From NCBI GenBank assembly GCA_905221215.1, contig CAJNCI010000001.1:1-64000 (forward strand): 64,000 nucleotides of DNA, read 5' to 3'. How positions within the stretch are numbered: the stretch's first letter is position 1; each line of letters begins with the position of its first letter. The notes beneath the pieces were generated by a model. The model searched no databases, was not told the origin of the DNA, and saw only the letters and a program-made list of their open reading frames with translations. Origin of the DNA: a bacterium (GTDB lineage Bacteria > Bacillota > Bacilli > Lactobacillales > Streptococcaceae). Made by a program: the position numbers and the translations under genes. This document shows positions 9,001 through 18,557 of the stretch, in pieces.

Positions 9001-9181
9001 ACATTCTTGAGAAATGTTTCAGGAGCTACAATGAATATAAATCAACTGATGTGATAGGTGATGATGGATTTATTTTATAGGTAGATGGGGCATCTCTTTT
9101 TGTATTTATTTATATAACATGATAACATTTTATTCAAATTAATGGTTTTTAATTTTATCTGATGGGAAAACCGGTTTATAG

Positions 9182-9210
9182 TTGTTTAAATATGTCAAAA
9201 ATGGTATAAT
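9182..9210 (+). promoter_or_regulatory. Promoter of the 2762-residue surface protein gene
   Basis: TTGTTT (9182-9187), a 17-bp spacer and TATAAT (9205-9210) with an extended TGG make a good promoter. Transcription would begin near 9217, inside the nonamer array. Confidence 0.75.
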
Positions 9211-9212
9211 TG

Positions 9213-9293
9213 AGCTGTGATAGCTGTGATAGCTGTGATAGCTGTGATAGCTGTGATAGCTGTGATAGCTGTGATAGCTGTGATAGCTGTGAT
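9213..9293 (+). repeat. Nine perfect copies of a 9-bp repeat at the transcription start
   Basis: AGCTGTGAT is repeated nine times without error, starting 3 bp after the -10 box. The array would occupy the start of a leader of about 186 nt. Perfect short tandem arrays of this kind change copy number by replication slippage. Confidence 0.97.
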
Positions 9294-9402
9294 GTTATTA
9301 GCAAATACTAGTCATCATAGTGATTTTTATAAGTTAACTCTTTTTTTGAGTTGAAGTTATAAAAATTGCTTTTTCTATATTATATTGCCCTTAGGAGGGA
9401 AC

Positions 9403-12400
9403 ATGGAACATAAAAATAAGTCATTCAGTCGAATTAAACGTCATCAAAGCGATAAGGTCTTGCGCTTTTCTATTCGTAAATATAGCTTTGGTGCAGCTTC
9501 AGTAGCCGTAGCAGCACTGATGTTTTTAGGTACGCATGTCGTTAGTGCGGATGGTGTAGATGATAAAAACCAACCTGTCATAGGCGCACCGAATCCAAAT
9601 GAGGAGGAATCGCCTCTGATAGAGCCTGCTCCGACAGCAAAAAATGAGGAAACTAAAAAAGTTGAGGTAGCCAAAGAAACTGAGGAAATAGAGAAACCAT
9701 CTGAAAATAAAGAAGCCGTAGAGGCTAATTCTCTAAATAACGGCACATCTACTAGCACAATAACTGTAACGAAAGATGCTAGTGGTGATAAAGTTACGGA
9801 AAAACAAACACTAGATAAGTCTCAGTTACAAGCTAGTATTACAAAAGTTCAAGAACTCTTGGATAAAGTCAACAAGGAAAAAGCTCCAGCTTCAACCCTT
9901 GCTGCAATCCAAGCAGATTTAGAAAATGCTAAAAATGCATTAAATAATAATGAGTTGACACAAGCTGAAGTAGATGCGGCAGCTAAAAAACTTAATGAGA
10001 AAAGTTTTGTCTTATCTTCAATGCCTAAGGTTGATGCGCCTAAAAAGGTTGTAAAAGAAGGTGAAAATACGATTGCTAATACTGGATCTCGTGATTCACG
10101 TAATAATCGAAGTATGGGTGAAGGTGCTGGATTTAGAGCAACTACGACTGATGAGGGACGTGTTGAAGGTGCGTTAATTAACGTAAAAGAGTATATCTCA
10201 GAGGAAAAATTTGGTGGTGGTGGAGTATCTGCTGGACAACGTACCCGAACAATTGATAAAACATTCATGACGGCAAAATATAGTCAAGAAGACGGTAAGA
10301 AATATATTACTTATGATGTTTACTTCCAAAATGATGGTAAAGCTTTGAGTGGAACTACTGGAAATGCATTTTGGTTCTACCCACCTCGTGATCTTTTGTA
10401 TTCAGGAGGTAGTTATCCTGTAGGAGTTGTTTCTGATGTTTACTACGAACGTTATCAAAATAATGCAGGAACAGGAAGACTTTCTGATAATCCTAACAAT
10501 TTTACTAGAGTAGGTGATAGATATACAGTCCCATTGGGGAGATTGGCAAGTAATAGTTATCAGGATTCAGGCTCACAAGGACTATGGGGTGCTGCAGGTG
10601 GACTGTTTCAGATGAGTGGTGGTCCAACCAGAGATGATCAGAGACAACAAATGTTGAAACAATTGCAACATAATGAGGACCTAAATCGTATTATTAAATT
10701 AAATAATGATCCTAACGGCTCTTATCCTGGTGCGTCTTATTCTCATATATTAACTGTATCACCTAATCAAAATTATGCTTATAAATTTCATATTAAGGTT
10801 CGTTTGAAAGATAATGTTACGGATGCACAAGCCCAAAAAGCAGGGGCTTTAGCTGTAACCGCTAAAGAAGGGAAAGCTTTCAATGCGCTTCAGGCATATG
10901 TGTATGCTGCTACTGGAACGAAATTGGAAAGTAGACCAGATAAGCAATTATATCCTATAAAGGGGAAAGAAGTTACAAAAACAGTTGGGGATTCTCTTGG
11001 AGATGTAAGTAATCCTGTAGCATCAGATTTTGTAGTTCGAAATGATGATACTAAAAACTTCCCTGAGGGAATGCGTTGGAGTTGGACAAATGGACAACCG
11101 AATACAAGTACTGCAGGAATATTTAAGTATAATGTTACTGCAACATATTCTGATAATTCATCAAATTCGACAACTGCAACACTAAAAGTTAAACCTAAAA
11201 CACCTGTAATTGAGCAAAGTTCAGTCAATGAAAAAGCAGGAAAAACAGGACAAAATGTAGTTGTAACTGTACAAGATGGAGTTCCTAATGGCTCTACTGT
11301 AACCTTATATAACGGGAATACCGTAATTGGAACAGGAAGAACAAATGGTCAAAAAGCTACTATTAATGTATCTGGAGCATTACCGTCGACAGCGATTAGC
11401 GCTAAAACAACTGTAACAAATAACTATGGGTCAGTAGAATCAGCTAGTAGTACATCTGTGATACCAACACCTGAACCTGACAGAGTGGCGCCAACTGTAA
11501 AAATTGTTGATAAAACAAGAAATAACACTGAAACAACATTAACGGATAATGTTTCAACTGCACCAACTATTGATGTTTATCGCGGTGCAAATATTGAGTT
11601 ACCTTTAAAATATTACGATAACAATGCGGCTGGTAAAGTAAACATTCAGCATGTGTCTGGAATTCCTAGAGGTGTTTGGTTCAATGAAAATGCTTCTGCA
11701 AATTCTAATGTAACAATTAAAGAATCAGGTAAAACTGAAAATACTCAAGGAAGTTATACAGTTCGTGGTCGTGTTGACGCTAATGCTCCATTAGGAATTT
11801 CAACAGTTACATTGAAAGTATCTGATGCGGCAAACGGAGATGTAAATCAAGGAAATAACAAAGAAGTGAAATTCCGTGTTCGTGTGTTAGATCTTGACTT
11901 TGAACAAGGTGTTTCTGAACAAACAGGCGCGGCTAAAATTTCTAGAGAAGTGGAATTAAACCGACCAGTAGGGGATCCAAATAATTACTTAACAGTAAAT
12001 GATGGGTCACAAAGAAATGATAGATTGTTCCCAAGTGGAATGACATTCCGTTATATTAGAGGGACAGAATATAAGACAAACTTAACGTATACTGCTCCTG
12101 GTAAATATACTGAAAAAGCAGCTGCGTTCTATCCAACAACATATGTACCAACAAATGGTGAATCAGTTACTGCAACAAATGCGACAGGAGATAATGTCAA
12201 TGAAATCCGTGGACGTGCTTATGTTGCTAGAGATATTGAATTCCAAGTGAAACCAACAGCACCAACTGTAACACCTCAAGAAAATGGGGATGTAATTGTC
12301 TCACATACTAACCAAACAAATGTAAATACGTTAAGCTTTACGTACACAAATGGTAATGGAGCACAACAAACAGTTACTGCAACGAAAAATGGTAACAGTT

Positions 12401-15400
12401 GGACATTAGATAATCCTTCAATAGATGGAGTAACGATTGATGCAAATACTGGTGCTGTAACAATTAAAGACCGTGCAGTTGGAGATGCTTCTCAAGTAAC
12501 AGCAAAAGTAGCTACATCAGATAGTGTTAACAGTAATGACACTACAGCAACTACTAAAACGGGTGAGCGTATCGCTCCAACATTTGAATTCAATTCAAAA
12601 TATACAGAAGTAGTGAATGGACAACGTGTAGTTTATGTGACACCAACAGAAAACTTATCAAATGGTTCAATTACTTTGGGTACTGTAAAAGATAACTCTA
12701 ACAAGTTATTAGAAACAGTATTATTCCACGGAAATGGTACGTCTTATAATTTAGAATATGGATTAACTTATAATGATAAACCTAGAACAAATAATGGAGA
12801 TTTCACTGCTCCACACGATATTGTAATTACGGGAACAGTTCCAAAAATTAATCCGAATACAAATAATATCTGGGAAAATGATTCTGCATTAGTCACACGT
12901 TATGTTTCAGCGATGGATGCTGCAGGAAATCAATTGAAAAATCAATCAAATGAAAATTCAAATCCATTACGTGTACAGTTCAAGATTTTGTCACAAGCAG
13001 CTAAGTATAATCCACAAGTAGCAACGCAAGCTATTAATAAAGATATTACTGCTAATGGTGCTAGATTGTCAGCTGATGAATTTAATGCGATTAAGTCCAC
13101 TATTACATTTACAGCCAATAAAGGTGATGTGAAAGTAGCGCATAATACGCCAAATATGAACATTACTATGAATGAAAATGGAGCAGTAAAACGTAATTCG
13201 AATGGTACTTATTATGTTGGTGCAACAGTTAATTATCCTGATGGAACAAGTGAAGTAATTCAAATTCCAGTTGAAAAATCAGATAAAATCCCGCCAACTG
13301 TAAAAATGAATGGTAAAGAGTTGACTGAAAATGCAGCAGACAATCATTTCATTATTTATAGAGGTGCTAACTTTAATCCAACATTTGAAGTGAATGATAA
13401 TTCTGGAGTAACGACTTATCTAAAAGCAGACGGTATTCCAAATGGTGTTTGGTTCAACAAACAAGGAAACGCTGATTCACCTAAGACAGGGAACATGGCG
13501 AATAAAACACAGTATCAATTAACAACAAACAACACAGTTGATAGTACTGCTCCTTTAGGAGACCGTGAAGCACGTGTTACTGTAAAAGATGCCTTAAATA
13601 ACGAAAAAACGTATAAATTCAAATATACGATTGTAGATGTTGATGTTAAAGATAGTCCTAAGAGTGTTCGATTAAACTCACAATTAGGAGATCCACACCA
13701 CTTCTTAACAACTACAGCAACGAATAGAGTTAATTCAGACGATCAGTATTTCCCAGGAGGAATGCGATTCAAATGGATTAAGAATAATCAAGAAGTAGCA
13801 CAAACTACAACATTACCAAAATCAGGAACGATAACAGACTATAAAGTAGTCGCTGAGTTTGCAAATGGTGCGAGAAGTTATGAAAAAACTATTGATGGTA
13901 AGACTGTAACAATTTATACACCTGCTAGAGTTGAAAAACCAGTAACGCTGATTGTAACGGAAGATTCACCACCAACTGTGAAGATGACAAATCCATCTGA
14001 TAAGCGAACAACTGAATTATCAGGAGATGATTCAAACTCTCCAATCGTGACTATTTATCGTAATGGTCAATTAGATATTCCGTTAAGCTTCTATGATAAT
14101 GAAGCAACAGGACGTGTAAATCTTCAATATGTAGAAGGATTACCAAAAGGTGTTTCATTTGGTGGAACGAATAATACAGTTTCAGTTACGGGTGCAGTGG
14201 CAAATGCCAATGGAACACATACAATTTCAGGACGTGTTGCAGCTGACGCGACATTAGGAATGTCGACAGTAACCATGAAAGTATCAGATGGTGCTAATGG
14301 TGTAGCTTCTGGAAACCAAGGAGAAGTGAAATTCCGTATCCGTGTATTAGATGTTGACTTTGAAGAAGCAAGATCACCACAAGAAAATCAAAATTCTATT
14401 ACCGTAGAAACTAATGTTGGAGTTAGCATACCGGATCCAAACCATTACTTAACTGTAAATGATGGTACAACTCGTACAGATACAGGAAACTTCCCTACAG
14501 GAATGACGTTCCGTTATGTAAGTAGTGATGGAAGCTCAACAACTCGTACGCTTCAATATAGTGCTCCAGGGCAATATACTGTTAAAGCAAGAGCTTATTT
14601 CCCAGTGGATTATGCTGGAACAAATGGAATCGGTGAAGTTGTTTCTGGACAAACTGGAGATAATACTGAAATTAACGGACGTCGTTATATCGAAAAAACA
14701 ATTGTCTTCAAAGTAAAACCAACAACTCCTGTAGTTGCACCGCAAGATAATGGGGATGTAACAATTACCCAACTTAATGAAACAAATGTAAATCGTCTAA
14801 AAGTAACATATACTACTCAGGGAGATAATCCACAAGAAGTAACGTATACTGCATCTAAAAATGGAGATACATGGTCATTTGGATCAAATGTTCCAATTTC
14901 AATTGATGGAGCAACAGGTACTGTTAAAATTAAAGACCGCTTAGTTCAAGATGGATCAACTGTAAAAGCAACAGCGATCGTATCAAGAGATGGTGAGGTC
15001 GCAAGTGATGAAGCTTCAGGCGATGCTAAACCTGGTGACGCGATTTATCCAACGATTGACTTCCAAAATACAGAAACAGATGCTCAAGGAAATCGTGTAG
15101 TTTACATTACACCAACTGAAGATACAAATCTTGATGTTGCAACTATTAACGATAATTCTAATAAATTATTAGAAGCAGTATTCTTTGATCAAGGTACAAC
15201 ACTAACAGATCTTGGTAATTATGGGCTTACTTACAATAAAGTAATTAGAAATGGAGATACAATTACAAATGCTCCATTAACATTTACGGTAAGAGGAACC
15301 CTTAATAAGATTAAATCGGGAAGTACATTATGGAGTGATGATGAAGTCATTACAACTCGTTACGCATCAGCAATGGATGCTGCAGAAAATAATATTAAGG

Positions 15401-17691
15401 ATAAATCAGGAAGTAGAGATAATGTTGCTTCAAACCCATATCGTGTTGTTTTCAAAACATTAACTCAAGCAACGAAATATACACCGACAGTAAGTAAATC
15501 TAAGATTGAACGTGATATCACTCAAGCTAATACAACAATTACAACCACTGAATTTGACAAGATTAAAGACACGTTGGCGTTCTCATCAACACGTGGTGAA
15601 GTGAAAGTTGATAAAAACACATCTGGATTATCACTTGCGATGAAGAATAGTACAGTCCAAACAAAACAAGACGGTACATTATATATCACTGCAACAGTGA
15701 CATATCCTGATGGTTCAAGAGAAGATATTGAAGTTCCATTAGATACAACAAATGCGAATAAAGCAAAACCAACTTTAACAATTCCAGAAGTATCTGTTAA
15801 AGCAGCTAAAGCTAAGGGCGAACAAGGAAGCGTACCAGCAACTGAATATAATCGTGTATTGAACAACGTTACAGTTCCACAAGCACAACCACAACCAACT
15901 GCTAAAGAAGTGAAGAATAACGGACGTATCAGTGTGGTAGGTGGTAAGAATGTAGTTACTGTAGGCTTAACATTTAGTGATAATACGAAGAAAGATGTTA
16001 CAGTTCCAGTTTTAGAAGTTAAACCAATAGACATTACAACAACATTTAACGAGTTGGATAATACGGTAACAGTTAAACCAAATACAACAGTAGAAAATGG
16101 CGACAAATTACACGTAACAATTCGTGGTGTTGGAATGCAATTAACAAAAACTGAGACAGGTTACACAAATAGCCGTAACGACCGTGACATTACTGTGAAT
16201 TCAGACGGAAGTATTACAATCAGCCTATTAGGACACGAAACATTCCAAGCAGGAGACCGTGTGGTAACACGTCACGAAAGCAATAAGAACGGAAAAGTTG
16301 ATTCATACGAAACAGAAGCATTCGCAGGATTGAAACCAGTTGAGAAAGTTCCAGCAATTAATCTAACGAATCTAACTCCAAAAGAAATAGAAGCTGTAAA
16401 AGAAGCGGTGAAAAAAGCGAACCCATCAGTCAATGTTGATGAGTTACAAGTAGCAGCAAACGGGGATGTAACATATACTCACCGAGGCGAAGGTGTAGGC
16501 GAGAATGATCCAGCACAAACGTTTACGTTGAGGGATAATGTTCGTCCAGCAAATAATGCGGAACGTTATAATCCACCAGCAATCCCACAAACAGTGGATA
16601 ATGGAACAGTGCCAGACGCAGAAAGCAGTGTCGATAAGACAGGATTACCAAGTGGAACAACAGTAAGCTGGAAGACACCACCAACAGTGACAACTCCAGG
16701 TAATACAACAGGAACAGCGATCGTTCACTATCCAGATGGAAGTGAAGACGAAGTAGAAGTTCCAATTACTGTCAAACAACAAAAAGACACTTATAATCCA
16801 CCAGCAATCCCACAAACAGTGGATAATGGAACAGTGCCAGACGCAGAAAGCAGTGTCGATAAGACAGGATTACCAAGTGGAACAACAGTAAGCTGGAAGA
16901 CACCACCAACAGTGACAACTCCAGGTAATACAACAGGAACAGCGATCGTTCACTATCCAGATGGAAGTGAAGACGAAGTAGAAGTTCCAATTACTGTCAA
17001 ACAACAAAATATAAATGGTGATCCTGAAGTTCAACCAGAAACCCCAGAATACACAGGTCCAATCTCGTCAAACGGAGTGGATGAAAACGGGAACCTAATA
17101 GATCCTCCAGTAGTTGATATCCCAGAATTTAACGGTGGGGTAAATGGAGAACTTCCAGATCCAGTAGAATTACCTAAAGTTAAGTTAATCATCACTAAAT
17201 GGGTTGATGAACAAGGTAATGAATTGAAACCAGCAGATGCGAAAGCTCCAGCCGTATTAGGTAAAGCGAACGAAGCATTAGAAGCAGGTGAAATTGAAGG
17301 TTATGTATTTGTAAGAACAGATGTTAATGAAGAAGGTGATGTAGTAACCCATATCTTCAGAAAAGTTACTCCAACTAAACCAGAAGGTAATGGAGGAGAA
17401 CAAGGTGGAGATAACAAACCACAACCAAGACCTGAAGTACCAACTGATAATACAGAACATAAACCTGAAACAGAAAAACCTACTGTTCCAGACACCAAAC
17501 AGGCTGAACAACCAAGTCAAACAGTTGATGGTCAGGTAGCTCCTTCTCAAAATCAAGCAGTATTGCCAAATACTGGTACGAAAGCAGATCGTGCTACAGG
17601 TGCATTAGGAGCTCTCTCTCTGCTTGGAGCATTTGGCTTGCTATTTGCTAAAAAGAAGAAAGACGATGAAGAAGAAACACGAAACAATTAA
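9403..17691 (+). CDS. Giant YSIRK/LPXTG surface protein, adhesin-like
   Basis: The 2762-residue protein begins with a YSIRK signal peptide (RFSIRKYSFGAAS, about 21-33; likely cut after Ala49). Next come an acidic linker, a helical FIVAR-like segment (about 135-206) and a domain of about 350 residues I cannot assign (contains FWFYPPRDLLYSGG). Two long Ig-like super-repeats of about 600 residues follow, with a shorter related unit between them. Near the end are two identical 75-residue Rib domains (about 2389-2538), a MucBP-like domain (VTHIFRKV), a Pro-rich linker, LPNTG at 2721-2725, a hydrophobic segment and a charged tail. Sortase should link it to the wall; adhesion is inferred from the architecture. 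The ATG at 9403 has AGGAGG at 9393-9398; the upstream TTG at 9385 does not extend the signal peptide usefully. Confidence 0.9.
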   Translation: MEHKNKSFSRIKRHQSDKVLRFSIRKYSFGAASVAVAALMFLGTHVVSADGVDDKNQPVIGAPNPNEEESPLIEPAPTAKNEETKKVEVAKETEEIEKPSENKEAVEANSLNNGTSTSTITVTKDASGDKVTEKQTLDKSQLQASITKVQELLDKVNKEKAPASTLAAIQADLENAKNALNNNELTQAEVDAAAKKLNEKSFVLSSMPKVDAPKKVVKEGENTIANTGSRDSRNNRSMGEGAGFRATTTDEGRVEGALINVKEYISEEKFGGGGVSAGQRTRTIDKTFMTAKYSQEDGKKYITYDVYFQNDGKALSGTTGNAFWFYPPRDLLYSGGSYPVGVVSDVYYERYQNNAGTGRLSDNPNNFTRVGDRYTVPLGRLASNSYQDSGSQGLWGAAGGLFQMSGGPTRDDQRQQMLKQLQHNEDLNRIIKLNNDPNGSYPGASYSHILTVSPNQNYAYKFHIKVRLKDNVTDAQAQKAGALAVTAKEGKAFNALQAYVYAATGTKLESRPDKQLYPIKGKEVTKTVGDSLGDVSNPVASDFVVRNDDTKNFPEGMRWSWTNGQPNTSTAGIFKYNVTATYSDNSSNSTTATLKVKPKTPVIEQSSVNEKAGKTGQNVVVTVQDGVPNGSTVTLYNGNTVIGTGRTNGQKATINVSGALPSTAISAKTTVTNNYGSVESASSTSVIPTPEPDRVAPTVKIVDKTRNNTETTLTDNVSTAPTIDVYRGANIELPLKYYDNNAAGKVNIQHVSGIPRGVWFNENASANSNVTIKESGKTENTQGSYTVRGRVDANAPLGISTVTLKVSDAANGDVNQGNNKEVKFRVRVLDLDFEQGVSEQTGAAKISREVELNRPVGDPNNYLTVNDGSQRNDRLFPSGMTFRYIRGTEYKTNLTYTAPGKYTEKAAAFYPTTYVPTNGESVTATNATGDNVNEIRGRAYVARDIEFQVKPTAPTVTPQENGDVIVSHTNQTNVNTLSFTYTNGNGAQQTVTATKNGNSWTLDNPSIDGVTIDANTGAVTIKDRAVGDASQVTAKVATSDSVNSNDTTATTKTGERIAPTFEFNSKYTEVVNGQRVVYVTPTENLSNGSITLGTVKDNSNKLLETVLFHGNGTSYNLEYGLTYNDKPRTNNGDFTAPHDIVITGTVPKINPNTNNIWENDSALVTRYVSAMDAAGNQLKNQSNENSNPLRVQFKILSQAAKYNPQVATQAINKDITANGARLSADEFNAIKSTITFTANKGDVKVAHNTPNMNITMNENGAVKRNSNGTYYVGATVNYPDGTSEVIQIPVEKSDKIPPTVKMNGKELTENAADNHFIIYRGANFNPTFEVNDNSGVTTYLKADGIPNGVWFNKQGNADSPKTGNMANKTQYQLTTNNTVDSTAPLGDREARVTVKDALNNEKTYKFKYTIVDVDVKDSPKSVRLNSQLGDPHHFLTTTATNRVNSDDQYFPGGMRFKWIKNNQEVAQTTTLPKSGTITDYKVVAEFANGARSYEKTIDGKTVTIYTPARVEKPVTLIVTEDSPPTVKMTNPSDKRTTELSGDDSNSPIVTIYRNGQLDIPLSFYDNEATGRVNLQYVEGLPKGVSFGGTNNTVSVTGAVANANGTHTISGRVAADATLGMSTVTMKVSDGANGVASGNQGEVKFRIRVLDVDFEEARSPQENQNSITVETNVGVSIPDPNHYLTVNDGTTRTDTGNFPTGMTFRYVSSDGSSTTRTLQYSAPGQYTVKARAYFPVDYAGTNGIGEVVSGQTGDNTEINGRRYIEKTIVFKVKPTTPVVAPQDNGDVTITQLNETNVNRLKVTYTTQGDNPQEVTYTASKNGDTWSFGSNVPISIDGATGTVKIKDRLVQDGSTVKATAIVSRDGEVASDEASGDAKPGDAIYPTIDFQNTETDAQGNRVVYITPTEDTNLDVATINDNSNKLLEAVFFDQGTTLTDLGNYGLTYNKVIRNGDTITNAPLTFTVRGTLNKIKSGSTLWSDDEVITTRYASAMDAAENNIKDKSGSRDNVASNPYRVVFKTLTQATKYTPTVSKSKIERDITQANTTITTTEFDKIKDTLAFSSTRGEVKVDKNTSGLSLAMKNSTVQTKQDGTLYITATVTYPDGSREDIEVPLDTTNANKAKPTLTIPEVSVKAAKAKGEQGSVPATEYNRVLNNVTVPQAQPQPTAKEVKNNGRISVVGGKNVVTVGLTFSDNTKKDVTVPVLEVKPIDITTTFNELDNTVTVKPNTTVENGDKLHVTIRGVGMQLTKTETGYTNSRNDRDITVNSDGSITISLLGHETFQAGDRVVTRHESNKNGKVDSYETEAFAGLKPVEKVPAINLTNLTPKEIEAVKEAVKKANPSVNVDELQVAANGDVTYTHRGEGVGENDPAQTFTLRDNVRPANNAERYNPPAIPQTVDNGTVPDAESSVDKTGLPSGTTVSWKTPPTVTTPGNTTGTAIVHYPDGSEDEVEVPITVKQQKDTYNPPAIPQTVDNGTVPDAESSVDKTGLPSGTTVSWKTPPTVTTPGNTTGTAIVHYPDGSEDEVEVPITVKQQNINGDPEVQPETPEYTGPISSNGVDENGNLIDPPVVDIPEFNGGVNGELPDPVELPKVKLIITKWVDEQGNELKPADAKAPAVLGKANEALEAGEIEGYVFVRTDVNEEGDVVTHIFRKVTPTKPEGNGGEQGGDNKPQPRPEVPTDNTEHKPETEKPTVPDTKQAEQPSQTVDGQVAPSQNQAVLPNTGTKADRATGALGALSLLGAFGLLFAKKKKDDEEETRNN
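11491..15768 (+). repeat. Two 1.8-kb super-repeats with a short unit between, in the giant surface gene
   Basis: Module I (11491-13293, 601 codons) and module II (13972-15768, 599 codons) share the same order of sub-domains, for example FPSGMTFRY / FPTGMTFRY and ITTRYASAMDAA / LVTRYVSAMDAA. A shorter copy of the first part lies between (13294-13971, 226 codons). Every unit starts near the coding for PPTVK-type words. The copies are diverged, so this is old duplication. Confidence 0.8.
16567..17016 (+). repeat. 225-bp tandem duplication encoding Rib domains
   Basis: Unit starts are 16567 and 16792. The first 218 bp of the units (16567-16784 and 16792-17009) are identical in DNA. The duplication is in frame (75 codons) and must be recent or maintained by recombination. 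Confidence 0.95.
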
Positions 17692-17746
17692 GATGAGTCA
17701 TTAAATTGAACTGAAAATAGTTAGTGTCAATTCTTGAAGGAAGTAA

Positions 17747-17792
17747 CGGATAGAATGAAGTTGAAAAGCTACGTTCTATCCGGCTTTCTTTA
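17747..17792 (+). terminator. Terminator after the giant surface protein gene
   Basis: CGGATAGAA (17748-17756) pairs with TTCTATCCG around a 17-base loop, followed by GCTTTCTTTATATT. Confidence 0.65.
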
Positions 17793-17840
17793 TATTATAT
17801 GTAAGCGTTTTAAATGTTACGAAAGGGAGACACTGTAAGT

Positions 17841-18488
17841 ATGAAAAATAATTATGATGATTATTTAAACTTAATGTTTGATAAATCCATAATTGCAGAT
17901 TTAAAAGGAAAAAATCAAGAAGAGAATCCTAGTTTGGAAAATGTTGATGAATTAGCTGATTATCTTATAAATTATGTGAAAAGGCATTATACTATCTATG
18001 AATACTATGTTTCTCCAAATATCTCCAATTTTTATAGTAAGCATAGAAAGTTTACAAGATTCATTCTTATATGTCTTTCTTTGTTTGATTCTGAAAGTAA
18101 TATCAATACTCTTTTAAAAAAATATAAATTTAATGAAGATTCGATATGGGAAATCGAACATATTATTCCTCAAAATCCGTACTTTAATAAATTTAATAAA
18201 AAAAATTCTAAGTTGAAAAATAGAATCGGTAATCTGACTTTGTTAACAAAAAAAACAAATGGAAAGATTAGTAATGGATCATTTGCTAAAAAGAAGGAAA
18301 GTTTAACTTGTGAGGAAAAATATTTAAAAATTAATGATGTATTTAAAATAGATAAGGTGCATATTTCAAAAAAAGATATATGTGAAAGAGAGCAAGAAAT
18401 AAATAAATCTATATATGATATCTTTATAAAAGATAGAGGAAAATTATTGCAAGATAAATTACATGAATTTATAGATGCCCAAGGATAG
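17841..18488 (+). CDS. HNH (DUF1524/GmrSD C-terminal type) nuclease-like protein
   Basis: The 215-residue product has the DUF1524 pattern: EIEHIIPQNP near 111, NRIGNLTLL, then KISNGSFAKKKE. The final helix IYDIFIKDRGKLLQDKL fits the family's end. In known proteins this HNH-like domain is the C-terminal half of DUF262-DUF1524 (GmrSD-type) modification-dependent nucleases; here the DUF262 part is missing. The ATG at 17841 follows AAAGGGAGA (17822-17830); a start at 17814 is possible but has no ribosome binding site. The gene is very AT-rich compared with the backbone and sits between a whole and a beheaded LPXTG gene. It may be a small functional nuclease or the tail of a lost larger gene. Confidence 0.7.
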   Translation: MKNNYDDYLNLMFDKSIIADLKGKNQEENPSLENVDELADYLINYVKRHYTIYEYYVSPNISNFYSKHRKFTRFILICLSLFDSESNINTLLKKYKFNEDSIWEIEHIIPQNPYFNKFNKKNSKLKNRIGNLTLLTKKTNGKISNGSFAKKKESLTCEEKYLKINDVFKIDKVHISKKDICEREQEINKSIYDIFIKDRGKLLQDKLHEFIDAQG

Positions 18489-18557
18489 AAAGGTGTTAAT
18501 TGGCATTAAATTGTCTATAGATTTTAACTTTTATTTTTCTTATCTTATCTTTTATAA

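Larger units (their letters stand above)
8598..9402. other. 800-bp intergenic region between the two large surface genes
   Basis: It contains a terminator (8655-8705), a decayed BOX (8740-8879), a possible transposase relic (about 8923-9000, minus strand), a promoter (9182-9210) and a nine-copy nonamer array (9213-9293). No intact gene is supported. Confidence 0.75.

Noticed and set aside
9213-9293. CRISPR-like array
   Set aside because: Units are 9 bp and directly joined without spacers; no cas genes are near.
16523-16990. Two near-identical minus-strand frames opposite the Rib domains
   Set aside because: They are shadows of the 225-bp duplication in the real plus-strand gene.
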